Positions 1 through 11,014 of a stretch of 64,000 bases of DNA are shown here, in pieces. Where the stretch lies: assembly GCF_026213295.1 (NCBI RefSeq), contig NC_079419.1, positions 26,265,206 to 26,329,205 on the forward strand, written 5' to 3'. The translations under genes were made by a program, and so were the position numbers. The notes beneath the pieces are model-generated. The model was not told the origin of the DNA, made no database searches, and saw only the letters and a list, made by a program, of their open reading frames with translations. This DNA is from Gadus chalcogrammus. Its lineage: Eukaryota; Chordata; Actinopteri; Gadiformes; Gadidae. Within the stretch, counting starts at the first letter, position 1. Every line of letters starts with the position of its first letter.

Positions 1-318
1 TCAGACAATTAAAGTGCTCCACAAAAACGAAACGGGAGAGAGAGAAAGAGAAAGGCTTCAGAAGGGGGGTGCGCAGATAGCACAGTGCACATTTCCATTT
101 TTGCATTTTTGAAGCAGACCTCAAAAACTGAAAATAAATAAAAGTAACTGTGCTCCACAGAACAAAATGTAAACCAATGCATTCTGAATGGGAGTGTTTC
201 TCTGATTTCTCCATGCTACACAGAACGAAATGTAAACCAATGCATTTTGAATGGGAGCGTTTTTCAGACGAGAGAGAGAGAGTGTACACAGATAGTACAG
301 TGCACCCTCTAGTTATAT
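1..318. repeat. dispersed non-coding repeat, copy 1
   Basis: AT-rich segment with (AG)n stretches. It contains the phrases ACGAAATGTAAACCAATGCA and GCAGATAG(C/T)ACAGTGCACC. The same phrases recur at about 41530-41735 and 57890-58385, so this is an interspersed repeat. No coding potential is seen. The family is not recognised. Confidence 0.7.
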
Positions 319-675
319 AAACGGAGCACAAAAAGTAAGGAAATTTGTGTTTGGTTGATTATTTCTCTGTGGTAACAATGCTTTTTGGCAATAACTCTTA
401 TGCCGTTGGAAGCCTATAAAGATAAAGATAAAGATAGACTTTATTGTCATTGTACAGTCACCTATACAAAAAAAATTGGGAGTGCCAACTGAAGGTGCAT
501 TACACATACAAAATAAATAAATAAACAAATAAATAAATAAACAAGCAATTTAAGTTAAAAATTTAAAAGACAGAAATAAGAAAAACATTTGGAACAAGAC
601 AAGGACAGGTGATGTCAGAATAAATATAAAGGCCGTCAGCATATTGCACTATATAGAAAGTGAGGAATCTGTGTT

Positions 676-879
676 TCAAGTTTTATGCGTGTTAAGTGTC
701 CTGATTGCCCAAGGAAAGAAGCTTTTGTTCAGTCTGTTGGTTCTGCACTTCAGGCTCCTGTACCTCCTACCAGAGGGCAGTAGGCTGAGCAGGTTGTGGC
801 CATGATGGAGGTGGTCACAGATGATCTTTCTTGATCTTGAGATGCATCGTGAGCTGGCAATGTCATGCAAGGAGGGCAA
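676..879 (-). pseudogene. L2 ORF2 C-terminal end
   Basis: A short open stretch with the closing motif of L2 ORF2: a run of basic residues, LLSLLPSGRRYRSL, then NRLNKSFFPWAIRTLN before the stop. It lies between the RT domain and the AT-rich 3' tail at 419. It shifted out of the RT frame between 880 and 1010. The recognition is from general L2 family layout. Confidence 0.7.
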
Positions 880-1010
880 AGGAGAGCCAATAGTTTATTC
901 AGCTGACCTTATCACCCTCTGCAGCCTTTTCCTGTCAGCCACTGTACAGCCAGCATACCACACAGTGATGGAGAAGGCCAGCACACTCTCGATGGTGGAG
1001 CGGTAAAAGG

Positions 1011-1991
1011 TCACCAGCAGCTTCTCCTCCAGTTTGTTAGCTGTGTTAGCTGACCAGGATATGTCCTCGAGATGTGAGTTCCCAGGAACTTGAAGGTGGA
1101 GACTCTCTCCACACAGTCACCATTTATGTGGAGAGGGGCGGGGTCAGCTCTGTGACGCCTGAAATCCATTATAACCTCCTTTGTTTTTATTGTGTTAAGG
1201 GTCAGGTTGTTTGCAGCACACCACTCCACCAGCCGCTGCACCTCATCCCTATAGGCCGACTCGTCTCCTCCGGTTATGAGCCCCACCACAGTCGTATCAT
1301 CCGCAAATTTGACTATTGTGTTGGTGGGGTGGGTGGGAGTACAGTCATGAGTGTAGGTGGCATACAGGAGTGGGCTCAGCACGCAGCCCTGTTGAGAACC
1401 CGTACTCAGCATGAGGTTGGAGGAGCTGTGGGTGCCAATTTTAACAGACTGCGGTCGATTTGTAAGAAAGTATTTTATCCAGGCACAGGTGGCGGGGGGG
1501 AAGTCCAGGGCAGCTAGCTTGCTCACAAGGATGTCAGGGATGATGGTATTAAAGGCCGAGCAGTAGTCGACAAAGAGCATCCTTACGGAGGTCCCCGGGT
1601 GTTCCAGGTGGCTATGTGCAGTGTGGAGGGCTGTAGAGATGGCATCATCAGTTGATCGGTTTGCTTTGTATGCAAATTGGAATGGGTCAAAGGTTGAAGG
1701 GAGGCATTCTTTGATGTGATGGGTCATAAGCCTCTCAAAACATTTTGCAACCACTGGTGTTAGTGCAATGGGTCTGTAGTCACTGAGTTTATTGATAGTT
1801 GAATTTTTGGCGACAGGGATTATGGTAGCCGACTTGAGACATGGTGGGACGGTGGCATGTGTCAGGGACAAGTTGAAGATCTTAGTGAAGACCACTGCCA
1901 GCTGATCAGCACAAGCTTTGATTACTTCGCCAGGCACTCCATCAGGTCCAGTGGCTTTTCTTGTGTTCACTGACCTGAATACATGACTCAC
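1011..1991 (-). pseudogene. L2 ORF2 reverse transcriptase domain
   Basis: 326 open codons contain the palm and fingers motifs of a non-LTR reverse transcriptase. These are [12 protein letters not shown] near the start, [41 protein letters not shown] and the catalytic FADDTTVVG. The thumb begins with [10 protein letters not shown] and KFLGTHIS, then the frame is lost at about 1010. It belongs downstream of the endonuclease at 1942-3394. The polymerase residues look intact, and the break is by frame, not by active-site change. Confidence 0.9.
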
Positions 1992-3394
1992 TTGATGTGA
2001 GTGTGGATAGTGAGTGTGATTTGCTTGTGGTCGGAGGGGTCAGCATGTCTGTGCTGGGCCTTGTAGCCTCAAAACGGGCAAAGAAATGGTTTAAATGCTC
2101 TGCCAGCGAGGCGTAGGCACTGATGGTCACTGAGGGGCTGCTTTTGTAGTTTGTGAGATGTTTTAATCCCTGCCACACTTGACGAGGGTTGTTGTTTGTC
2201 AGATGGCCCTCAACCTTTCTTTTGTAGGCCTCCTTCGCACCTTTAATTCCTCTCCTTAGGTCCGCTCTCGCCACGCTGTACAGGACATTGTCCTTTGTTT
2301 TGAAGGTGGCGTTTCGGGCTCTCAGGAGTGACTGGACTTCACTTGTCATCCAGGGCTTTCGGTTTGGATATACTTTGATGTTCTTATCAACCGTCACATT
2401 GTCAGTGCAGTATTTGATGTATGACAATACGGTGTCAGTGAAGCCCTGTAGATCCTGTTGTTCAAGGATACTCCAATCTGTGTGAGCGAAGCAGTCCTGC
2501 AGTTGGGAGAGTGCACCCTCTGGCAAGGTTTTTACAGTCTTTGTGACTGGCTTGGTCTTCCTCCTAAGGGGAGTGTATGCTGAGATGAGGAGCAGCGAAA
2601 GATGGTCAGACAGACCCAGATGTGGGAGGGGGACTGCTCTATAAGCATGCTTTATGTTAGAATAGACACGGTCCAGTGTGTTGTTTCCTCTGGTGGAGCA
2701 CCGTACATACTGTATAAAATTGGCAAGGACCGTCTTTAGGCATGCTTGATTAAAATCCCCAGCGATGATGTGTACCCCACCAGGATGAGCTTGCTGCTGT
2801 TTATTGACACTATCATGTAGGTAGGTAAGAGCTATGCTAATATTTGCATCTGGTGGAATATAAACAGCAGTGATAATTACCACTGTCAGCTCTCTGGGCA
2901 GATAGAAGGGTCTGCAAACTACTGACATTGCTTCTATGTCCGGGGAGCAGTGAGTGTCTGTGCTCTTACTGCTTGCGCACCAATCATTGTGAACATAAAC
3001 ACACAGACCCCCTCCTCTGCTATTTCCGGAATCCTTGTTCCTGTTGGAGCGGTAGATAGTGCGTTCCGCTAGTAGAACTGACGCATCCGGGATCAGCTGA
3101 TGTAGCCAGATCTCCGTGATGATCATAACACAGCAATCGCGAACAAAGCAGTTGGCTTTGTTCGATGGATCTTGCGTTAGTCAGGAAGAGGCTGGGTAAC
3201 GGGGGTTTGTGTGGCTGTTTCCGTAGCCGGGCTAGAAGACCCGCTCGGCAACCCCGCTTCTGCTTGCGCTCCTTGCGCCGCCTACGCCGCTTGCTGGGGC
3301 CAACGACAATCCAAGGGGACTCCGGTGGCCGCGCTAGGGTTAGAGCGGGATGTTGTGATTCCACTGGAAGTCGCTCGTAACTGCAACCTGACAA
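1942..3394 (-). pseudogene. L2 ORF2 N-terminal part: apurinic-type endonuclease
   Basis: The endonuclease nicks target DNA to prime reverse transcription. A basic stretch (RRRRRKERKQKR) is followed by the typical L2 start PPLPSLFLTNARSI. The frame changes near 3120, and the protein continues with TEIWL, GDFNQ, the LDRVYSN region and GLSDHLSLLL, the last carrying the SDH catalytic motif of exonuclease/endonuclease/phosphatase proteins. About 394 codons are open after the shift. The frame changes again at about 1950-1990, where it overlaps the RT reading frame. The upstream ORF1 of some L2 elements is not evident. Confidence 0.85.
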
Positions 3395-3809
3395 CGCAAC
3401 CCGATGTTCAGGAGCTCTGTGTGGCTGTAAAAATGTTTAGCTTCACACCACGTCCTAAGACACACTAAAAATACAAAAAACACGATCATAATACACTTAA
3501 ATAATACACTAAATAAGAGAGCCAAGAGCCGCTGCGTCCGTGCGCGCCGCCATAGCAACCGGAATATACTAAACCTATATAGTTCCCTTTCAAATGGTGT
3601 CCCATTTAGAAGGAACATGCCCTTTTGGGATGAGCAGCAGAGCTGAGTATGTGAGTTGCGCCCATGAAAAACTTGCCAAATCATCTCTGCCAATGCCAAA
3701 CAGCTTATTCTGCAATTAACTCGTTTGGTGTTTGGCGGATTGGATGATTGAAGTTTGAAGAAACAAGACATATTGGCAATGAAAAAATTTATTCATTTCA
3801 CAAACAGGA

Positions 3810-4474
3810 GCCTCAGTAGCATGTGGAAGAACCATACACAGCCACGACAGCCTGGCACCTCCTCTTCATGCTGGTCACCAGCCTGATCACACACTGCTGT
3901 GGGATGGCATCCCATTCTTCAACCAGCATATGTCGCAAGTCAGCCAACGTGGTTGTGTTTGTCACTCTGGCACGAACAGCACGCCCAAGCTGATCCCACA
4001 AGTTTTCAATGGGGTTGAGGTCGGGACTGCTAGCAGGTCATTCCATTCTCTCCACTCCCACATTCTGGAGGTAGTCTCTAATAAACCACGCCCTGTGGGG
4101 GCGAGCGTTGTCATCTTGGAGGATAGAGTTCGGTCCCAGACTGTGGAGATATGGGATTGCCACTGGTTGCAGAATCTCATCTCTATATCTCTCTGCATCG
4201 AGATTGCCTCCAATGATGACAAGCCTAGTTTTTCCAGTGAGGGAGATGCCACCCCGAACCATTGCCTCCACCAAAAGATGTTATTCTATCGGTGCAGCAA
4301 TCAGCATAGCGTTCTCCGCGTCTTCTCCCCACGATCCAACTGCCGTAGGCAAAATCTGGACTCATCACTGAACATAACGTTCCTCCACAGGTTCCGGATC
4401 CAGTACACGTGTTGCCGACACCAGCGCAAACGGGCCTGACGGTGAAGCGCAGTCATGGCAGGACTCCTGGCAGC
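3810..4474 (-). pseudogene. Tc1-like transposase, N-terminally truncated and frameshifted
   Basis: Read on the minus strand, three frames together give the DDE catalytic core of a Tc1 transposase, the enzyme that cuts and pastes the element at TA sites. Visible landmarks in order are FSDESRF (first Asp), QDDNARPHRA (second Asp) and a PIENLWDQLGR motif with the third acidic residue, followed by the tail rich in Arg and Lys. The helix-turn-helix DNA-binding N-terminus is missing, because the sequence enters the neighbouring repeat at 4474. At least two frame changes (about 4300 and 4040) make it inactive. Confidence 0.85.
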
Positions 4475-4690
4475 CCTACACTGTAAAAAATAAAAAGTTA
4501 ATTCAACTTGAAATTTCAAGGCAACTGTCTGCACAGGATATTTGGGTTTTCACATCAACTCAAACATCACAGTTGTACCAACTAATTCCTTTTTTTTGAG
4601 GCAACTAGATTTTTGGGTTTTCATGTCAACTCAAACATCACAGTTGTGCCAACTTAATTCTTACTGTTGTACCAACTAATTTCTTTTTTT
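4475..4690. repeat. CACTGTAAAA-type repeat, left part (EnSpm/CACTA-like)
   Basis: Begins with CACTGTAAAAAATAAAAAGT, a terminus common in EnSpm/CACTA-type MITEs of fish. It contains two imperfect tandem units with TTGGGTTTTCATGTCAACTC and CACAGTTGTGCCAACTTAA. The unit resumes at about 7709 on the far side of the L2 LINE, so the LINE landed inside it. There is no coding content, and class assignment is tentative. Confidence 0.55.
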
Positions 4691-4712
4691 TGAGGCGACC
4701 TTCAAGCAATAT

Positions 4713-4953
4713 GTGAGCTGTCCTACCAGAGAGGAGAGGGCCCTGGACCTGATGTATGCTAACATTAAGGATGCATACATCTCTTCTCTCCCCCCTCTGG
4801 GCAGGTCAGATCATAACCTGGTTCACCTCAAACCCTGCTATGTGCCTGTGGTGAAGAGGAAGCCTACGACCACAAGGACTGTGAGGAGGTGGTCGGGGGA
4901 GGCTTATGAGCCACTGCAGGGCTGCTTTGAGGTGACTGGCCTGCACTCTGTGA
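4713..4953 (+). pseudogene. L2 ORF2 fragment: end of endonuclease domain
   Basis: The open stretch contains ALDLMYANIKDAY and PLGRSDHNLVHL, the region that carries the last catalytic motif (SDH) of the LINE endonuclease. The rest of the endonuclease is missing at the 5' truncation point. The reading frame shifts near 4950 into the frame of the following RT segment. Confidence 0.8.
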
Positions 4954-5014
4954 GCCCCACGGGGAGGACATTGATGGGCTTACAGAGTGCATCACGGACT
5001 ATATCAACTTCTGT

Positions 5015-6490
5015 GTGGACTGCAATGTCCCTGGTCGGACTGTTACCTGTTATGCCAACAATAAGCCGTGGATCACCAAGGACATTAAGGCCATCCTGAA
5101 TGAAAAGAAAAGGGCGTTCAGAGATGGCAACCGTGATGAGGTGAGGAGAGTACAGGTGGTACTCAAACTTGCAATTAAGGAGGCAAAAGGCAGATACAGG
5201 AGAAAGCTGGAGAATAAATTCCAGCAAAACAACACGAGGGATGTGTGGAGTGGTATGAGAAACATCACTGGGTTCCAGAAGACTGGTGGCATGGGGTTGG
5301 AGGGCTGTGTGGACCGGGCCAATGAACTGAACCTATTTTTCAATAGGTTTGATACTGCGGCCCCTCCCCCACAAGACTCTTCTGCTGGCTGCCAAACACC
5401 TACTGCCACTCCACCTCCCCCTACTCCTTCTCCTTACAGACCTCTTGTCTGCCCCTTGACACCTCAATTCACTCCTACCTACTCCACCCCTCCTCCCTGC
5501 TCTGCATCATGTCCTCTACAACCTGAGGACCTCACCCCTCCCCCAACTGTCACCTCTACCGTGTCCTTCACGCCTGACCTGGTGAGAAGACAGCTAACAA
5601 GACTCCACTCCGGCAAAGCTGCAGGCCCCGATGGTGTGTTGCCCAGGGTGCTTAAAGCCTGTGCCCACCAGCTGTGTGGAGTACTGAGTCTGGTCTTCAG
5701 CCTGAGCCTGCACCTCCAGAGGGTCCCCGTGCTGTGGAAGACGTCCTGCCTCGTTCCTGTACCTAAGAAGCCGCGTCCCAACGGCCCTCAGGACTACAGA
5801 CCGGTGGCCCTGACGTCCTACGTCATGAAGACCCTGGAGAGGCTCATCCTGGAGCAGCTAAGGCCTATGGTCAGGCCCTTCACTGATCCACTACAGTTCG
5901 CCTACCGGCCCCACCTGGGAGTTGAGGACGGCATCATCTACCTGCTGAACAGAGTCTACACTCATCTGGACAAGCCGGCAAGCACTGTGAGAGTCATGTT
6001 CTTTGACTTCTCCAGTGCCTTCAACACCATCCGTCCGGCTCTACTGGGTGAGAAGATGACTGCGATGGAGGTGGAGGCCCCCATCGTGTCCTGGATTGTT
6101 GATTACCTGACGGGCAGACCACAGTACGTACGCCTACAGAACTGTGTGTCTGACAAGGTAGTCAGCAACACTGGGGCCCCACAGGGGACTGTCCTCTCTC
6201 CCTTCCTCTTCACCCTTTTCACCTCAGACTTTAACTATTGCACTGAGTCCTGCCACCTTCAGAAGTTTTCTGATGACTCAGCAATAGTTGGCTGCATTGA
6301 AAAGGGGGATGACCGTGAATACAGGACTGTTGTGGACAACTTTGTCACTTGGAGTGAGCTGAATCACCTGCAACTCAACGTGACAAAGACGAAGGAGCTC
6401 ATTCTGGATCTGAGGGGGTGTACTTTAATAACAAGTTGGACTGGACTAGAAACGCCGAGGCTGTCTACAAAAAAGGCCAAAGCCGAGGTC
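5015..6490 (+). pseudogene. L2 ORF2 reverse transcriptase
   Basis: About 490 codons are open. They run from a Lys/Arg-rich linker and a Pro-rich spacer (about residues 130-180) into RT motifs: SGKAAGPDGVLPRVLK, QDYRPVALTS, LQFAYRPH, MFFDFSSAFNTI, GAPQGTVLSPFLF and the catalytic FSDDSAIVG. The end is abnormal: after KTKELILDLRG at about 6415 a short internal deletion and frame loss remove the region normally linking to the C-terminal domain. The polymerase motif itself is intact. Confidence 0.9.
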
Positions 6491-6509
6491 CTTTAACATC
6501 TGCCGGACG

Positions 6510-6887
6510 ATGCTGAGGATGTTTTATGAGTCTGTTGTAGCCAGTGCAATCTTCTTCGCTGTCACATGCTGGGGCAGTGGGATGAGGGTTGCAGACACCA
6601 ACAGACTTGAAAGACTGATTAGGAGGGCCGTTGATGTTGTGGGGGAGGAACTGGACACCCTGACGACCGTGGCAGAGAGGAGGATGCTGTCCAGGCTTCA
6701 GTCCATCTTGGACAATGTCTCACACCCTCTCTACGACATACTGGCCCTGCAGAGGAGCACCTTCAGCAGGAGATTCCTCTCACCCAGATGCACCACAGAG
6801 CGCCACAGGAAATCTTTCCTGCCTGTGGCCATTAAACTTTACAACGCCTCCCTTAGAATGTCAGACACCGTCCCTCTCTGTAATCTC
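6510..6887 (+). pseudogene. L2 ORF2 C-terminal domain
   Basis: The C-terminal end of an L2-type ORF2 follows the deletion at about 6420-6500. Visible landmarks are MLRMFYESVV, CWGSGM, ERLIRRA and the closing RHRKSFLPVAIKLYN. It is in a different frame from the RT segment, so the two no longer form one protein. The 3' untranslated region starts right after it. Confidence 0.85.
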
Positions 6888-6959
6888 TGACCTCAAACAA
6901 GGACTATAATTCTTGCACCTTTTGCACAATACTATACAATTATTTTTGTACAGTGCTGT

Positions 6960-7700
6960 CTTTTATGTATGTATGTGTATGTGTATATATATATGTATAT
7001 ATATATATGTGTATGTATATATGTATGTATGTGTGTATATGTATATATATATGTATGTATATATGGTGTTGTATATATATTTATATTGTCCTTAAATTTG
7101 TTATTTGTTTTTCTTAGGTTGTATCTTTTATCTTTTGTGTATGTATGTGTATTTATGTTGTATGTATATATATATATATATATGTGTGTGTGTATGTATA
7201 TATATATATGGATATGGATATATATGTTATATTTTATATTATATTTTATTCTTAATATTTATTTATTTATTTGTGTATGTATATCTGGTATATCTGAGTT
7301 CGTGACAAAAATAATTTCCCTCTGGGATTATTAAAGTATTTATCTATCTGTGTATGTATATATGTATGTATGTGTGTATATGTATATATATATATATGTA
7401 TGTATATATGGTGTTGTATATATATTTATATTGTCCTTAAATTTGTTATTTGTTTTTCTTAGGTTGTATCTTTTATCTTTTGTGTATGTATGTGTATTTA
7501 TGTTGTATGTATATGCATATATATATATGTGTGTGTGTATGTATATATATATATATATATATATGGATATGGATATATATGTTATATTTTATATTATATT
7601 TTATTCTTAATATTTATTTATTTATTTGTGTATGTATATCTGGTATATTTGAGTTCGTGACAAAAATAATTTCCCTCTGGGATTATTAAAGTATTTATCT
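6960..7700 (+). repeat. duplicated LINE 3' region with TATA/TATG microsatellite
   Basis: Two consecutive copies, about 6990-7345 and 7355-7700, of a roughly 345-bp unit. Each ends in CGTGACAAAAATAATTTCCC, then TTATTAAAGTATTTATCTAT. Each contains (TATG)n and (TA)n runs and the phrase CTTAGGTTGTATCTTTTATC. The terminal sequence is the normal end of this LINE family, so the unit looks like a tandem duplication of the LINE 3' untranslated region. Open frames here encode only Tyr/Val/Ile repeats and are not genes. Confidence 0.85.
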
Positions 7701-7708
7701 ATCTATCT

Positions 7709-7830
7709 AACTAGATTTTGGGGTTTTCATGTCAACTCAAACTTCTACAAAAATATCACAGTTGTGCCAACTTAATTCTTACAGTTATACCAACTAATTT
7801 CTTCTAATTATTCTCTAATTTTTGGTCCAA
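7709..7830. repeat. CACTGTAAAA-type repeat, right part
   Basis: Resumes the repeat broken by the LINE: TTTTGGGGTTTTCATGTCAA and CACAGTTGTGCCAACTTAAT match 4601-4690 closely. The far end of this element was not identified. From here to about 8190 I see only AT-rich DNA with no gene. Confidence 0.5.
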
Positions 7831-8192
7831 ATAACTTGTCTTTAATATCAATGAGAACTTCACAAATGTAGTTGTACACACTAAGAATTCTGAGTCAATA
7901 TTATGTTGTCATTCATGTGTAAAAAATGAACAATTACACAAACGGACAATAAACCAGCTTTTGCATTTTAAAACATTTTGCAAGTTTTATTTTTCACCAT
8001 GAGGGTAATAAAGAGCCTAAACGTAGCATTATAAACACCCCTTGCCACCACATCCAAAGCAAAAAATTAGTACCAGTATCAGTACCATTTTACTGACAAA
8101 ATGTCTATGTACTTTTAATAAAATAATGCGGGCAGATTACTTTACTGTAGGGCTTAACATAGCTGACCACAAACAAGCTCCCCATTTATCTG

Positions 8193-8312
<120 letters not shown>

Positions 8313-8454
8313 TCTCTGGTGTCAACCAAAAAAGGAGAGAGCAGGGGGAAACACAACAAACTCACCACGTAGGCCACGTAAAAAAAATCTAAAACGTTTC
8401 CTGATATTGTCTGGTCAGGCCCCAAGAATAAGAGGCATTCTAGAAATTGATCAA

Positions 8455-8777
8455 CCCTTGGCTCAAAGTAACAGCTTGGTTTTTAAGCTCCTTACACGCT
8501 GCAATCAATTGGCGGACATCTTTATGACAATGTGTTGAATAGTTTCAAATGTGTATTTGAGTTATTTTGGGTACTCCATGTTAAATGTGTCCATCAGCCC
8601 AAAAAGATATGCAACCGCTGTTGGGAGGTCTAGAAGATCTGTAAGGACAATGGACTCCTCCAAGACGACGGCAATGTTGATGACAGTGGGCTGTGCGTTA
8701 GGTGCATCATCATCCTCAAGCACGGCAAGGACACCCATCTGGACGCCTTTTGTCTGCTTGTCTTCTGAATTGGTTTC
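8455..8777 (-). pseudogene. SAMD3-like multicopy gene, last exon, broken
   Basis: On the minus strand a splice acceptor (TTTTTTCCAG) lies just before 8777. The exon then reads with a block MGVLAVLEDDDAP, an EESIVLTDLLDLPTAVAYLF block and LKYTFETIQ, ending near SLKTKLLL. I recognise this as the C-terminal segment of a teleost multicopy protein often annotated SAMD3-like or uncharacterised; this naming is from memory and unverified. Two in-frame stops (before LKYTFET and about 15 codons later) make it non-functional. It is the 3'-most piece of the gene whose other pieces lie upstream to about 55330. Confidence 0.65.
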
Positions 8778-9238
8778 CTGGAAAAAATTATAAAAATGAA
8801 ATACTGCTATGTAGCAAACAGGCTAATAAAAATACAGTCTAAAGACAATTTGTGTACAATTTTCTTTGCTAGCCAATTTAATATCTGTATATATATATAC
8901 ACATACACACACTTTTAACATTATATTGTTGATGATAGGGGTGTATTGATTGATGGACTATACATTTTGTGATCACAGTATAAGGTGGACAATGACTATG
9001 CAGTATTAGAAAAGGACATTCAGAACATGATGTTGGAGATTATGGCTCAATGTTTATATTATATGTTAAATATCATCTCATCTCATCTTCATCCGGGGTC
9101 GGGTCGCGGGGGGAGCAGCTCAAGCAGGGGGCCCCAGACTTCCCTTTCCCGGGCCACATTGACCAGCTCTGACGGGGGGATCCCGAGGCGTTCCCAGGCC
9201 AGTGTTGAGATATAATCTCTCCACCTAGTCCTGGGTCT

Positions 9239-9424
9239 TCACCGAGGTCTCCTCCCCACTGGACGTGCCTGAAACACCTCCCAAGGGAGGCGCCCAGTGG
9301 GCATCCTTACCAGATGCCCGAACCACCTCAGCTGACTCCTTTCTAAGTAAAGGAGCAACGGCTCTAATCCGAGTTCCTCACGGATGGCTGAGCTTCTCAC
9401 CCTATCCCTAAGGGAGACGTCCTG
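9239..9424 (-). pseudogene. Rex3 C-terminal fragment
   Basis: On the minus strand the stretch DVSLRDRVRSSAIREELG, then RSQLRWFGHLVRMPTGRLP and GRRPR, matches the C-terminal end of Rex3 ORF2. It is separated from the RT thumb (ending with MSFLRRLSKG at about 9725) by about 300 bp that do not belong to Rex3. The remainder to 9074 is the C-rich 3' end of the element. Confidence 0.75.
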
Positions 9425-9729
9425 TTCTTCTGCTACATCATGTACAAAAGTCAACAGGAAGTGGCAGCCAAGAAGTTCTTTTGATGAGACGGCAGGAAAA
9501 TGAGAAGATGTCCATATTGTCAATGATTTTTTTAGTTAATATAATTTGTGTTTGAAATTGTAAATAATTATACTTGAAGAAAATACTTTTGTTTAGAGAA
9601 TTTTGAAAACAAACGCAGCAACATGAACTAGGATCAGTAGTACCAAACTGCTCTAGTAGCAGGTAGGAGTTAAGAATCCAGCAGATTTCCATGCAGATGA
9701 AAAACATTCAAAATAAAAGTACCTTTGGA

Positions 9730-10817
9730 CAACCTTCTGAGAAAACTCATCTCGGCCGCTTGTACCCGCGATCTCTTCCTTTCGGTAATCACCCAACCCT
9801 CATGACCATAGGTGAGGATAGGAACGAAGATCGACCGGTAGATCGAGAGCTTTGCCTTGCGGCTCAGCTCTCTTTTCGTAACAACGGTGCGGTAAAGGGA
9901 ACACAATACCGCCCCCGCTGCTCCGATTCTCTGGCCAATCTCACGCTCCATCGTACCCTCACTCGCGAACAAGACCCCGAGGTACTTGAACTCCTTCACT
10001 TGGGCTAAGGACTCATTTCCTACCCGGAGTAAGCAATCCACTGGTTCCTGCTAAGAGTCATGGCCTCAGATTTAGCGGTGCTGATCCTCATCCCAGCCGC
10101 TTCACACTCGGCCACCAGCTGATCCAGTGAGTGCTGAAGGTCACAGGCCGATGATTCAATGAGGACCACATCATCTGCAAAAAGCAGTGACGGGATCCTC
10201 AGACCACCGAACTGCAACCCCTCCCCACCATGACTACGCCTCGATATCCTGTTCATGTACATCACAAACAAGATTGGTGACAAGGCGCAGCCCTGGCGTA
10301 GACCAACACCCACTGAGAACGAAACTGCAGAGGACGCAAACACAGCTCTCGCTTTGGGAGGACAGAGATTGTGATGGCCCTGAGGAGAGACCCCCTTACC
10401 CCATACTCCTGCAGCACCTCCCACAGTTTCTCCCGGGGGACCCTGTCATACGCCTTCTCCAGATCCACAAAACACATGTAGACCGGATGGGCATATTCCC
10501 AGGTCCCCTCCAGGATCCTTGCGAGAGTGAAGAGCTGGTCCGTAGTTCCACGTCCGGGGCGAAAACCGCATTGTTCCTCTTCAATCAGAGGTTCGACGAT
10601 CGGCCAAACTCCTTTCCAGCACCCTGGAGTAGACTTTACCAGGGAGGCTGAGAAGTGTGATACCCCGGTAATTGGCACACAATCTCTGGTCCCCCTTTTT
10701 GAATAGGGGAACCACCACCCCGGTTTGCCACTCCTTTGGCACTGTACCCGACTCCCACGCAATGTTGAATAGGCGTGTCAACCATGACAGCCCCTCAACA
10801 CCCAGAGCCTTTAGCAT
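9730..10817 (-). pseudogene. Rex3 reverse transcriptase, frameshifted
   Basis: Several minus-strand frames together read through an RT domain. The motifs are WQTGVVVPLFKKGD, RGITLLSLPGKVYSRVLE, EEQCGFRPGRGTTDQLF, FVDLEKAYDRVPRE, GLRQGCALSPILFV and the catalytic LLFADDVVLI. These are followed by EAAGMRISTAKSEAM, FKYLGVLFASEG and AKLSIYRSIFVP. At least three frame changes occur (about 10580, 10420 and 10040). The polymerase copies its own RNA into a nicked target. This copy cannot make a whole protein. Confidence 0.85.
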
Positions 10818-11014
10818 TTCTGGCTGGATCTCATCAATCCCATCAATTCCAAGTATGTTAAATATATATAATTTAATATAAGGGTAATTAAATGGTTCCT
10901 AGAGTACTGAGTTCACAATTTGTTAATGCAGTGTTATTTTGAATACACTTTGGCCTGCATGTTGACCTGGTAACGATAGTAAAAAGACAGAGTTGCTCTT
11001 TTTAGAGGTAGGTA

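Larger units (their letters stand above)
419..3570 (-). mobile_element. L2-type (Maui-like) non-LTR retrotransposon, near full length
   Basis: A LINE in minus orientation. The 3' end is at about 419, where the minus strand ends in ATCTTT repeats. The order is endonuclease (1942-3394), reverse transcriptase (1011-1991) and a C-terminal domain (676-879). About 3.1 kb remains, close to full length for fish L2 elements. It inserted into the Tc1-like element, with a candidate CCTATA duplication on both sides. L2 rather than L1 or RTE is inferred from the [11 protein letters not shown] block and the KTKE region. Frameshifts make it inactive. Confidence 0.85.
318..4474 (-). mobile_element. Tc1/mariner-like element split by an L2 LINE
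   Basis: The right part (about 3571-4474) holds a decayed Tc1 transposase on the minus strand. The left part (318-418) is non-coding. The L2 LINE lies between them, and the hexamer CCTATA occurs at both LINE edges (about 413-418 and 3571-3577), as a target duplication would. Joining the flanks into one Tc1 element is an inference from that duplication. The outer terminal repeats were not resolved, and the right end stops abruptly at the CACTGTAAAA-type repeat. Confidence 0.5.
4691..7708 (+). mobile_element. L2-type non-LTR retrotransposon, 5'-truncated
   Basis: Plus-strand LINE starting inside the endonuclease domain and ending in ATCTATCTATCT at about 7708. The coding remnants are 4713-4953, 5015-6490 and 6510-6887. 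The AT-rich 3' region (6960-7700) is duplicated in tandem. The left flank reads GAGGCGAC and the right flank resumes at AACTAGATTT, which matches the undisturbed repeat copy at 4601, so the insertion point is clear. It is a different subfamily from the LINE at 419-3570, judged by FSDDSAIVG against FADDTTVVG. Confidence 0.85.
9074..10853 (-). mobile_element. Rex3 (RTE-clade) LINE, 5'-truncated, with target duplication
   Basis: Minus-strand LINE flanked by a 12-bp direct repeat TATGTTAAATAT (9062-9073 and 10854-10865). Its 3' end is the CATCTCATCTCATC tail at 9074, read as GATG-type repeats on the minus strand, as known for Rex3. The 5' end lies inside the RT domain. About 300 bp of unrelated sequence (about 9424-9722) interrupts it between the RT thumb and the C-terminal part. 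It sits in an intron of the SAMD3-like gene. Confidence 0.85.

Noticed and set aside
3211..5227. Open frames opposite the LINE and Tc1 coding parts
   Set aside because: They lie antisense to recognised transposon proteins and contain no known motif.
6913..7689. Open frames rich in Tyr, Ile, Val and Met
   Set aside because: They are translations of TATA/TATG repeats in a duplicated LINE 3' region.
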